From the NCBI GenBank assembly GCA_030605475.1, contig JAUWIG010000007.1:1-46839 (forward strand): a DNA stretch of 46,839 bases, written 5' to 3'. The stretch's first letter is position 1; every line of letters starts with the position of its first letter. Shown one piece after another: positions 23,600-31,166 of the stretch. The translations under genes and the position numbers were made by a program. Under the pieces are notes generated by a model. It was given only the letters and a program-made list of their open reading frames with translations, was not told the origin of the DNA and made no database searches. Origin of the DNA: Planctomycetota bacterium. Its GTDB lineage: Bacteria; Planctomycetota; Phycisphaerae; Sedimentisphaerales; Anaerobacaceae.

Positions 23600-25195
23600 T
23601 CAATTGTCAATCCGCCTGTTGCCGGTCAGCAGGGAGAGCATCTCGATATGTAACAATTTTGCCGTCAGCAGGTACACCGCCGCTGCTGCAGGGACAACCG
23701 CAGCAATCCTTAAGATATCAGACAAGAAGCCATCCGGTAAATTCCGACAGAGGTACAGTAGTGCGGCCCCGACGGCTCCCATCAAAATCGTGGCGGCAAC
23801 CGTTTTCATTATTGCTATAGCCATCCCCTGCAACGTCGCCCCTCCGAGCCGCCGTCGAAGGGCCATAACAAGAATCGCAACCTGCAAATAGGAACACAGT
23901 GCCGTTGAACAGGCCAATCCACCCGTCCCCCAAACCCAAATCAGAGTCAAATTCAATATAATATTGGCGCAAACAGCTATCAGTGCGCTTCGCATCGGTG
24001 TTTTAGAGTCCTGCATAGAATAGAACGCCCTTGTTATAATTTGCTGGATGAAGAATCCACTCAGTCCCAAAGCATAAAATAATAGTGTCGTTGTAGCTGC
24101 TTTGGTATCGTCGGCGGTGAATTTGCCGTGCTCAAAGGCCGCCGAAACCAGAGGCCTGGCCACCAGAAACAGTCCGACAGTCGCAGGGACAGCAATGAAT
24201 ACAGCGCCTTGGATTGCCTTAGAGATTGTTTTTTTTAGTGCTTCAAAATCCTTTTTGGCCGCGTCCGAGCTCATTACCGGGAAGATTGCGGTGGCGAGTG
24301 ATATACCAAAAACTCCGAGGGGTAATTGATACAGCCGTTGAGCGACATTAAGATGTGAGACACAGCCACGGCGTAAAGGATACGTTATCTGATTGCCCAA
24401 GAACAAGAACACGTCCCCCTTTTCCACTGAACTTGAAAACCACCAGGCAATAAGGTCGTCCGCTAAAGTGTTTATCTGTGTTACCGTCAGGCCCAATATC
24501 ATTGGTCCCATCATAATAAGGATTTTTCTGAAGGCATCGGAATGGACTTGCCAGGCGGGCCTGATTGAAACGCCGCTGGCGCGCAGAGGCGGAATCTGCA
24601 TAGTTATCTGTACCAGCCCTGCAATCAAGACGGCGACGGCCACCGCAAAAAGCTGTTGCTTAGCCTCAATTTCAAAAAGTGAGCCGGTTACTATAACGGT
24701 GCCGATGATAAAGATGTTCAGTACAATTGGGGCGGCGGCTGGGCAGGCAAAATGTCTGTGAACATTAAGAATTCCGGCTAATATCGCCACCATACAGACC
24801 AGCAGCATATAGGGCAGCATAATGGAGGTCAGAGACAAAATCAGTATGGTCTCAGAATTGGATGCGAACAGTTTGTAATAAGCCCAGATGGCGGTCCAGC
24901 CGAGCAATATCAGCGCCGCCAGCAGGACAAACAAGACAGTTACTGTGGTGTTGACGAGCTGTTTTGCCTGCTCTTTATCCTTGTGGAGCTGGTGGCTGTA
25001 GACGGGGATAAATGAGGCTGAGGCGGCTCCTTCACCAAATAGCCTTCTGCTAAGATTTGGGATTTTGAATGCTATAAACCAGGCGTCCAGTAGGGTTCCG
25101 GCGCCGAAGAAATAACAGTAGCAGATATCACGTATTAAGCCGAACACTCTTGAAAGCGCTGTAAGGGAAGCAATCTGTCTAAAGCCCTTTATCAT
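23600..25195 (-). CDS. murJ: Lipid II flippase MurJ
   Basis: MurJ is an integral inner-membrane MOP-family flippase that moves lipid II outward for peptidoglycan synthesis. The 531-aa protein shows the diagnostic N-terminus SRVFGLIRDICYCYFFGAGTLLDAWFIAFKIPNLSRRLFGEGAASASFIPVY and about 14 hydrophobic segments. Charged cavity residues expected in MurJ (the Arg in GLIRD and in the FGEGA region) are present. The last residues (NRRIDN) lie in an 'attgtcaattgtcaat' spacer-type repeat, so the true end may have been altered. It is adjacent to rodA (97-bp gap) on the same strand, which supports a peptidoglycan elongation cluster. Confidence 0.95.
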   Translation of the reverse strand: MIKGFRQIASLTALSRVFGLIRDICYCYFFGAGTLLDAWFIAFKIPNLSRRLFGEGAASASFIPVYSHQLHKDKEQAKQLVNTTVTVLFVLLAALILLGWTAIWAYYKLFASNSETILILSLTSIMLPYMLLVCMVAILAGILNVHRHFACPAAAPIVLNIFIIGTVIVTGSLFEIEAKQQLFAVAVAVLIAGLVQITMQIPPLRASGVSIRPAWQVHSDAFRKILIMMGPMILGLTVTQINTLADDLIAWWFSSSVEKGDVFLFLGNQITYPLRRGCVSHLNVAQRLYQLPLGVFGISLATAIFPVMSSDAAKKDFEALKKTISKAIQGAVFIAVPATVGLFLVARPLVSAAFEHGKFTADDTKAATTTLLFYALGLSGFFIQQIITRAFYSMQDSKTPMRSALIAVCANIILNLTLIWVWGTGGLACSTALCSYLQVAILVMALRRRLGGATLQGMAIAIMKTVAATILMGAVGAALLYLCRNLPDGFLSDILRIAAVVPAAAAVYLLTAKLLHIEMLSLLTGNRRIDN

Positions 25196-25292
25196 TAGCT
25201 CGTATCTGATGTTACGTATTTTGTATTTCGCGGGTTCGTGATTGGATTGATGATTCGCTATTCACGCTTTGCGAGATACGCTTCTGGTCCTT

Positions 25293-26540
25293 TTATTTGA
25301 ATGATTTTGGCGCGACGGTGAAAGGCCAGCGTCGCCCGAGATTATTTAAGAGTCCGACAGAAGCCATATTAACCAGCAGGCTCGAACCGCCGTAACTTAC
25401 CAACGGCAATGTCAGGCCGGTGATGGGCATCAGGCCCAGCGTCATACTCACATTAACGATAATCTCAACCGCGAACATTGCCACAATACCGACGGCCAGC
25501 AATCTGGCGAATGGGTCTGTATTGTGCCATGCGATTTCCAATCCACAAGCAATAATAATCACATAAAGGCCGAGCAGTGTCAGGCACCCCAAAAATCCCC
25601 ATTGATGTGCGATGACGGCGAATATGAAATCATTGTGCTTTGCGGGCAGAAAGTTGTATTTGATAAATGGCCCCTGGCGAAATCCGTAACCTTTGATTCC
25701 ACCGGAGGCAACCGCAAATTTCGAACGGACCAGATGATAGCCCCAGTCGTCCTTCCATTGCTTTGCACTGAATTTTCTGCCCACAAGAATCCTGCCGAGG
25801 GCCGGGTGTTGCTCAGCTTTTTGACGGACCCAGTCATTTTGCAGCAGGACACTGCTTATTCTGGTCCGCTGATAAGGTTTCATCTCGTGCCACAGCAGCG
25901 GACTGACCACTAATGTAATAAGTAGTATGAGCATCAAATGCCTGACCTTTGCGCCCGCGACGAACAGCATCGTGAACAGAATCGGCATCATTAACATCGC
26001 GGTACCCAAATCCGGCTCGGCAAGGATTAGAACCATTGGCAGAAGCGTTAGAATAAAAGGCCCGATAAGAGCCCTGAAATTACGGTAGTTGCTGCGGTAC
26101 CTGAGGTACCACGCAAGGGCGAGGATGTAAGTTAGTTTGCAAAGTTCCGATGGCTGGAGCTGTAAATATGTTGTACGTGTTCCGATTCTCAGCCATCGGC
26201 GGGTGTAGTTAATGACAGGTACGAAGGGGACATCTACGAGCTTATCGAGCAATAACAAGCCCAAGAGCAGCAGCACAAAGGCATAGAGCCAGTAGCTTAC
26301 CGTCCCAAGCCGCCGGTAATTAAACAGATTAACCGCTATGAAGACCCCCACACCGATTGCAGCGAATATAACCTGTTTTTTCCATAAGATGCCCAAGGCG
26401 CTGGTCCGGCTGGCTGGGCTGGGTTCTGTGGGGTGGCCGACCGAGTAAATAGCCGCTATCCCGATTGCAACCAAAGCTAAAGCGGCCGCCAGCATGATAG
26501 ACCTGGCAGGTATAAGTCGCCCTTTTAGAAAGTTGTACAT
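25293..26540 (-). CDS. rodA: SEDS peptidoglycan glycosyltransferase RodA
   Basis: RodA is the membrane polymerase that extends glycan strands during elongation. The 415-aa protein has about ten membrane helices and the SEDS motifs YTRRWLRIG, QPSELCKLTYILALAWYLR, LAEPDLGTAMLMMPI (with the catalytic Asp in EPDLGT) and the C-terminal GLMPITGLTLPLVSYGGSSLLVNM. Start is uncertain: ATG at 26540 gives the usual RodA N-terminus, while GTG at 26597 would add 19 residues. The order rodA then murJ on the minus strand groups two late peptidoglycan steps. RodA normally pairs with a class B penicillin-binding protein, which is not in this window. Confidence 0.95.
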   Translation of the reverse strand: MYNFLKGRLIPARSIMLAAALALVAIGIAAIYSVGHPTEPSPASRTSALGILWKKQVIFAAIGVGVFIAVNLFNYRRLGTVSYWLYAFVLLLLGLLLLDKLVDVPFVPVINYTRRWLRIGTRTTYLQLQPSELCKLTYILALAWYLRYRSNYRNFRALIGPFILTLLPMVLILAEPDLGTAMLMMPILFTMLFVAGAKVRHLMLILLITLVVSPLLWHEMKPYQRTRISSVLLQNDWVRQKAEQHPALGRILVGRKFSAKQWKDDWGYHLVRSKFAVASGGIKGYGFRQGPFIKYNFLPAKHNDFIFAVIAHQWGFLGCLTLLGLYVIIIACGLEIAWHNTDPFARLLAVGIVAMFAVEIIVNVSMTLGLMPITGLTLPLVSYGGSSLLVNMASVGLLNNLGRRWPFTVAPKSFK

Positions 26541-26597
26541 AATGGGAAAAACAATAGCATAAAACCGCTGAAATTGCAAAATGAGACGCAGAATCAC

Positions 26598-27144
26598 AAA
26601 AGATTGTTTTTTTGCGGTAAGATGTGGTCTCGTAGCGGTGGATAATGGTTTTGAAGGCGGCCGCGGGAATATCCGTTCTACGTGATACTGAAATAATCCT
26701 TTTTCATTGCCTGTGAGTTCTTAAAGCAGGATTTGTCCTTTTGCCGCTTGGAAGGTGGGAAATTGCCTTATATTATTATAAAAAAGGACTTATGGTTATT
26801 ATTGTGGTCGAAACGGTCAATTTGGGGAAATTTTTAATTTTTTTGTTTTTTTTTGAATTTTTTTCTTGATTTACGCAAGGGCTTATGATATCCTGACTAT
26901 TACCTTCACCAATAAGTAACACTGTGCGTACGTCTTTGAGCACGAATTTTCGCCGAGAGGCGGGAAAGGAGGAGACGCGTAATTGTTGCTTTTTCCGGCT
27001 ATTCCTGCCAGCCGGGACAGTCTGTCCAAAAAAATTTGATTGAACAGGCATAGTTGTTTTAGGCGGGAGCGAGGTTTATAACCAAGACATAGCAGAGTGT
27101 GTGGCCCTGCGAAGAAGAAAGGACAAAGAAAGGAAGGTTGTATT
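26598..27144. other. Long leader upstream of the PASTA protein
   Basis: No gene is seen. The left part is AT-rich. TTGATT (26866-26871) followed 17 bp later by TATCCT (26889-26894) is a possible promoter. Downstream come three compact hairpins: CGCC-GAGA-GGCG (about 26951-26962), CCGGCT/AGCCGG (about 26996-27017) and GGACA/TGTCC (about 27017-27029). The leader then ends in AAGGAAGG before the ATG at 27145. This could be a structured 5' UTR, but it does not match any riboswitch consensus I know. Confidence 0.4.
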
Positions 27145-28461
27145 ATGAGGAAGGTTGTTTTAGTTCTGGCGGCATTTATGCTCGCCGTACCGGTTATGGC
27201 ACAACCGGTTGCCATTACCTGTACATCTGACGGTAGCGAAGTTACTGTCAAGTTTAACAACCCGGGTGCTGAGTTGGTTCGGGCGTTTGCTCTGGATATC
27301 ACAGTTGATAACGATTCCAATATTGTTTCAATGAGTGATTTCCATCCAGAGTACTACATCTATCCCGGCTCCATCGATGTCAATGACGATACCGGTTTGG
27401 TTGATAAGTGGGGCTCACCGGATTGTAACGTCAATGACTATCCTGGTGTAACAGAACCTGGGATTGGTTCCGAGGGTGTGACCATTGAGATGGGCTCGCT
27501 TTATGACGTTAACGACAATGACCATAACCAGCCTCCGCCTCAAAGTAACCAGACTATCTGCAAGTTCGTAGTCGACAAGGTATGCTCGGTTTCTATTGTG
27601 GAGAACTCTGCGCGAGGCGGTGTGGTTATGGAAGACCCCGAGGTAAGTTCCGGCTTTACCGGTTGTTTGAATTGCTGTGCCGTTGGGTGTGTTGTGCCAG
27701 ACGTTGAGACCACCCACGACCACAATGATGTTGCACATGCGGCGATTATCGCTGCCACTCTTGTGCCTAATAATATTGGGTACCAGCGTGACGACATCGT
27801 AGCGGCAGACCATGTAATCAGCCAAGACCCGGCTGGTGGCACACTGGTCGAGTGTGGTTCAACAGTGGACCTGATAATATCGTTAGGTCCGTGTGTTGTG
27901 CCGAACGTTATAGGCATGACCGAGGGTAACGCGGAGACGGCCATTACTGACGCTGAGCTTGTGGTAGGTGTGGTAACTTATGTATGCCATGACACCATAG
28001 CGGCAGGAATTGTAGTGGACCAGAATCCGTACAATCCTACGGTTGTCCCGTGTGGTTCGGCGGTGGACATTGACGTGTCTAAAGGTCAATGCTGCATGAA
28101 GACGACGGCAACGGAGTTTGCCCAGTGGGTTAGTTGGGGCGAGCCTGATTGCTGGTGCTACAAGAGGCAGTGCCGCGGTGATGCGGACGGCATCAAGACC
28201 ATGATATTTTGGGTGGCCGTTCCTGACCTGAACCTGTTGAGAAGTGCGTTCAACAAAAACGACGCACAGTTGGCAGCTATCCCGAATGGCATTTGCGCGG
28301 ACTTTGACCACGTCAAGACCATGATATTCCGCGTTGCGGTTCCGGACCTGAATAGACTCAGGGCCTACTTCAACCAGCCCGAGGCAGCGGTGCCGTGTTG
28401 TGACAACGACCAGGATTGCGTACTTGATGTCACAGACAAGTTGAACTTCTGGACTAACTAA
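27145..28461 (+). CDS. Secreted PASTA-domain protein with dockerin-like tail
   Basis: This is a 438-aa exported protein. It has a signal peptide (KVVLVLAAFMLAVPVMA), a beta-sandwich region resembling cohesin-like domains (about 25-165), two PASTA domains (182-248 and 250-314, with VVPDV/VVPNVIGMT starts and QDPAGG/QNPYNP turns), and a C-terminal tail with the repeat KTMIF.VAVPDLN.LR..FN at 351-370 and 391-410, each linked to an acidic GDADG or ADFDH loop like calcium-binding dockerin repeats. PASTA domains are usually tied to Ser/Thr kinases or penicillin-binding proteins; here they sit on a free secreted protein. ATG at 27145 has AAGGAAGG upstream. The last codons are duplicated at 29386-29455 as part of a ~1-kb tandem repeat. 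Confidence 0.85.
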   Translation: MRKVVLVLAAFMLAVPVMAQPVAITCTSDGSEVTVKFNNPGAELVRAFALDITVDNDSNIVSMSDFHPEYYIYPGSIDVNDDTGLVDKWGSPDCNVNDYPGVTEPGIGSEGVTIEMGSLYDVNDNDHNQPPPQSNQTICKFVVDKVCSVSIVENSARGGVVMEDPEVSSGFTGCLNCCAVGCVVPDVETTHDHNDVAHAAIIAATLVPNNIGYQRDDIVAADHVISQDPAGGTLVECGSTVDLIISLGPCVVPNVIGMTEGNAETAITDAELVVGVVTYVCHDTIAAGIVVDQNPYNPTVVPCGSAVDIDVSKGQCCMKTTATEFAQWVSWGEPDCWCYKRQCRGDADGIKTMIFWVAVPDLNLLRSAFNKNDAQLAAIPNGICADFDHVKTMIFRVAVPDLNRLRAYFNQPEAAVPCCDNDQDCVLDVTDKLNFWTN

Positions 28462-28611
28462 ACCAGTAGTTTGCCAGAACAAAAAGCAAAAAGTGTAAAG
28501 TAGTAAAAGTTGATTTTAGTAGTAATAAGATGTAATTTGCTACTGTAGAATATTCTCGTAAGGAGGAGTAGATTCTTAAGGTAGCAAAAGTTTAGAAGGA
28601 GGAATAACGTT

Positions 28612-29160
28612 ATGAAGAAGTTATTAATTTTAATGTTGGTTCTTGGGATATCTTCATTGGCCAATGGTACGATGACACTGCAGATTTCGGTCGGTGGTGT
28701 CCTGGACCCGATTGATTCCGAGATTACGCTGATGCCGAGCGAGACTATCTTTCTGGATATCCATAGCCCTGATGGCTACAACGGCACGGAAGATTGCTAC
28801 TGGGGGCTGGTAGCCGACATCGGTTATGGAGTTATAACTGGTGGTGTTCCTACGGCAGCAGCTCCTGCTGAGAGCGCATGGTTTGGCAACGATGCCGCAA
28901 CTATGGGTTTCGGTTCGCCTCCAGAAGATGGCTCTTGGGGTTTCATCGGAGACTCAGGTGGTATTCCCGTTGGTCCTGGTGTGTACATTGACGAGATTCT
29001 GTTCCATTGCGTAGGCCCCGGCGATGCGGTAATCAAGCTGTACAGCAGCCTTGACGCCATGACCTTTGTGCTGGAAGATACAGTGATTATCCATCAGCCC
29101 GAGCCGATGACGATTGCGTTGCTCGGACTTGGAGGTTTGTTCCTGCGTCGTCGTAAATAA
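28612..29160 (+). CDS. PEP-CTERM protein, tandem copy 1
   Basis: This is a secreted 182-aa protein with signal peptide MKKLLILMLVLGISSLANG, a beta-rich middle and the tail HQPEPMTIALLGLGGLFLRRRK, the PEP-CTERM sorting signal for exosortase-like processing. The middle (TLMPSETIFLDIHSPDGYNGTEDCYWGLVADIG ... VYIDEILFHCVGPGDAVIKLY) resembles a cohesin-like surface domain and has a conserved Cys pair. GAAGGAGG before the ATG is a strong ribosome-binding site. The copy at 29612 is clearly paralogous. Substitutions are concentrated in a few surface-like positions (for example around 100-110), while both ends are constant, so the two genes are probably functional. A clean terminator follows. Confidence 0.92.
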   Translation: MKKLLILMLVLGISSLANGTMTLQISVGGVLDPIDSEITLMPSETIFLDIHSPDGYNGTEDCYWGLVADIGYGVITGGVPTAAAPAESAWFGNDAATMGFGSPPEDGSWGFIGDSGGIPVGPGVYIDEILFHCVGPGDAVIKLYSSLDAMTFVLEDTVIIHQPEPMTIALLGLGGLFLRRRK

Positions 29161-29196
29161 GACGCCGGCCTTTGAGCCAACAGAGTAGTTAGTGAA

Positions 29197-29228
29197 AGAG
29201 GCAGGTCTTTTGACTTGCCTCTTTTTTT
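29197..29228 (+). terminator. Terminator of PEP-CTERM copy 1
   Basis: AGAGGCAGGTC (29197-29207) and GACTTGCCTCT (29212-29222) form an 11-bp stem with one G.U pair, a TTTT loop and a T run after it. The same structure ends copy 2. Confidence 0.9.
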
Positions 29229-29368
29229 ATGGTATTTATTAGCCGCGGCTAAGCAAATAAAGAATTGGGAATTAAATTGGTGGAATTAGTGTAATCTGCG
29301 GCTAAAATAGAAGGTCGAGGAGTCCTTAGATATCACGGTTGTTTGTACGTATATTGGGAGCAGGTATT

Positions 29369-29455
29369 ATGAAGCTGGTGTTGGTGCCGTGTTGTGACAA
29401 CAACCAGGATTGTGTTCTTGATGGCACAGACAAGTGGAACTTCTGGACTAACTAA
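29369..29455 (+). pseudogene. Fusion ORF at the duplication junction
   Basis: ATG-AAG from the lipoprotein gene is joined in frame to the last 23 or so codons of the PASTA gene, giving a 28-residue ORF that starts MKLVLVPCCDNN and ends in NFWTN. It marks the exact join of the two tandem units. It has lost the signal peptide and is almost certainly non-functional. Confidence 0.8.
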
Positions 29456-29611
29456 ACCGGTAGTTTGCCAGAACAAAAAACAAAAAGTGTAAGGTAGTAA
29501 AAGTTGATTTTAGTAGTAATTAAGTTGTTGTAATTTGCTACTGTGAAGAATATTCTTGTAAGGAGGAGTAGATTCTTGAGGTAGCAAAAGTTTAGAAGGA
29601 GGAATAACGTT

Positions 29612-30160
29612 ATGAAGAAGTTATTAATTTTAATGTTGGTTCTTGGAGTGACCTCATTGGCCAATGGTGCGATGACACTGCAGATTTCGGTCGGTGGTGT
29701 CCTGGACCCTGTTGATTCCGAGATTTTCCTGCTGGTGAGCGAGACTATCATGCTGGATATCCATAGCCCTGATGGCTACAACGGCACGGAAGATTGCTAC
29801 TGGGCGCTGGTAGCCGACGTCGATTATGGAACTATAACTGGTGGTGTTCCTACGGGAGCAGCTCCTGCTGAGAGCGCATGGTTTGGCGACAATGCCCAAG
29901 CTAGTGGTTTGTGTTTGCCGCCAGAAGATGGTTCTTGGGGTTTCATCGGCGATGTCTCCGGTGTTCCCGTTGGTCCTGGTGTATACATTGACGAGATTCT
30001 GTTCCATTGCGTAGGCCCCGGCGATGCGATAGTCAATCTGTACAGCACCCTTGACGGCATAACCATGGTGCTGGAAGATACAGTGATTATTCATCAGCCC
30101 GAGCCGATGACGATTGCGTTGCTCGGCCTTGGAGGTTTGTTGCTGCGTCGTCGTAAATAA
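29612..30160 (+). CDS. PEP-CTERM protein, tandem copy 2
   Basis: This is the paralogue of the gene at 28612 (182 aa), with the same signal peptide (MKKLLILMLVLGVTSLANG), the same GAAGGAGG start context and the tail HQPEPMTIALLGLGGLLLRRRK. Differences are scattered through the middle (for example FLLVSETIMLDIHS versus TLMPSETIFLDIHS, and AQASGLCLPPEDG versus ATMGFGSPPEDG). Because the reading frame is kept and changes fall in the mature domain, divergence under selection is plausible, though not tested. It is followed by its own terminator and then by the intact lipoprotein gene. Confidence 0.92.
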   Translation: MKKLLILMLVLGVTSLANGAMTLQISVGGVLDPVDSEIFLLVSETIMLDIHSPDGYNGTEDCYWALVADVDYGTITGGVPTGAAPAESAWFGDNAQASGLCLPPEDGSWGFIGDVSGVPVGPGVYIDEILFHCVGPGDAIVNLYSTLDGITMVLEDTVIIHQPEPMTIALLGLGGLLLRRRK

Positions 30161-30195
30161 GGCGCCGGCCTTTGAGCCAACAGAGTAGTTAGTAA

Positions 30196-30227
30196 AGAGG
30201 CAGGTCTTTTGACTTGCCTCTTTTTTT
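30196..30227 (+). terminator. Terminator of PEP-CTERM copy 2
   Basis: This has the same 11-bp stem, TTTT loop and T run as at 29197-29228, shifted by 999 bp. Confidence 0.9.
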
Positions 30228-30367
30228 ATGGTATTTATTAGCCGCGGCTAAGCAAATAAAGAATTGGGAATTAAATTGGTGAAATTAGTGTAATCTGCGG
30301 CTAAAATAGAAGGTCGAGGAGTCCTGAGATATCACGGTTGTTTGTACGTATATTGGGAGCAGGTGTT

Positions 30368-30922
30368 ATGAAGCAGCTATTGGCGTTGGTGGTATGTGCG
30401 GTTTTTCTGTCGGGGCTTGTGAGCTGCCAGGATGCTAACAGAGGTGTTAAAGCAAGCGCTGAGGGTGATAGCGAGTTCCCTGAGTTTCTGGTTGGGGTCT
30501 GGCTCTGTGAAAGGGAAGACTACAACTGGGGTTTTAAGTTTGAGGCCGATGGTACCATTTCAAAGGTAGAGCACGTGCTCGCAGGGAAAATAGATATTGA
30601 AGAGGGTGTAGATTATATTGAGGGTCCGGATGAAGGTACGTTCGCTCTGTTTGTCCTGGGGCCCTGCGAAGCAAAATACGACCCCGCTAACCGCCGATTG
30701 AGTGTGAAGGTCGTTCTGGAGCGTTTTCATATGCGTCTGCCTCAAGGTGACCTGGAAGGTCGCAGCGAGGACTACTTCGATGGTCCGGTCTCTGAGAATG
30801 GTAAGTTCTGGGTGGTTGACTGGCGTGAGTATGGGTGGCTTGAGGGGGCGACCCCGCCGGACGCCAACCTGATTGAAGCGCACCCCGAGAGGCTTATCTT
30901 TACCAGACTCGACATCGAATAG
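30368..30922 (+). CDS. Hypothetical lipoprotein
   Basis: This 184-aa exported protein has signal peptide MKQLLALVVCAVFLSGLVS and Cys at the lipobox (LVSC), so it is probably lipid-anchored. The rest (FLVGVWLCEREDYNWGFKFEADGTISKVEH ... RLIFTRLD) resembles lipocalin-like or 'GVW' domains that read a residual-activity-type beta barrel, but no family is certain. Its first codons were the right end of the ~1-kb duplicated unit, so it was ancestrally the third gene of the PASTA, PEP-CTERM, lipoprotein series. ATG at 30368 is chosen over upstream GTG codons because it directly begins the signal peptide. Confidence 0.75.
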   Translation: MKQLLALVVCAVFLSGLVSCQDANRGVKASAEGDSEFPEFLVGVWLCEREDYNWGFKFEADGTISKVEHVLAGKIDIEEGVDYIEGPDEGTFALFVLGPCEAKYDPANRRLSVKVVLERFHMRLPQGDLEGRSEDYFDGPVSENGKFWVVDWREYGWLEGATPPDANLIEAHPERLIFTRLDIE

Positions 30923-31047
30923 TTTTCTCGAGGTGGCAGCAGATAATCATAGCAGCGGATTTCGTTTTTGTCTGTTTGGGGTAATCGATTCGGATTTCTT
31001 TTGTTGCAGGCTCATATCAGGGAGTGAGGGTTTATTTGTGTAAGTTA

Positions 31048-31166
31048 TACCAATCCTGAAAATTAAGTGCGCCCGATAGTGAGCAAGTAGCAAATCGCAG
31101 CGTAATTTCCCCCCCTTACGGTCGGGGCTCTGTTTGGCAAGTGCATATGTTTTTATGCTGCGTATT
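31048..31166. repeat. ~125-bp dispersed element, copy 2
   Basis: This is closely similar to 4797-4925: TACCAATCCT, AATTAAGTGCG, AAATCGCAGCG, CTTACGGTCGGGGCTCTGTT (from 31115) and the 'tatgctgcgtatt' end. It abuts the stop codon of the beta-helix gene. Confidence 0.85.

Larger units (their letters stand above)
28388..30380 (+). repeat. ~1-kb tandem duplication
   Basis: Unit 1 runs from the last ~70 bp of the PASTA gene (28388) through a PEP-CTERM gene to the first codons of a lipoprotein gene (about 29380). Unit 2 repeats it from 29383 to about 30380. Corresponding points are about 994-1000 bp apart (gene starts 28612 and 29612, terminators 29197 and 30196). Spacers are nearly identical, so the event is fairly recent. 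Confidence 0.93.

Noticed and set aside
26866-27144. Cyclic-di-GMP or glycine riboswitch
   Set aside because: Hairpins exist, but the conserved core strings of those classes are not present.
27415-28482. Minus-strand open frames opposite the PASTA gene
   Set aside because: They are shadows of a well-supported gene; they have no signal peptide or motif, and their composition mirrors the antisense of acidic repeats.
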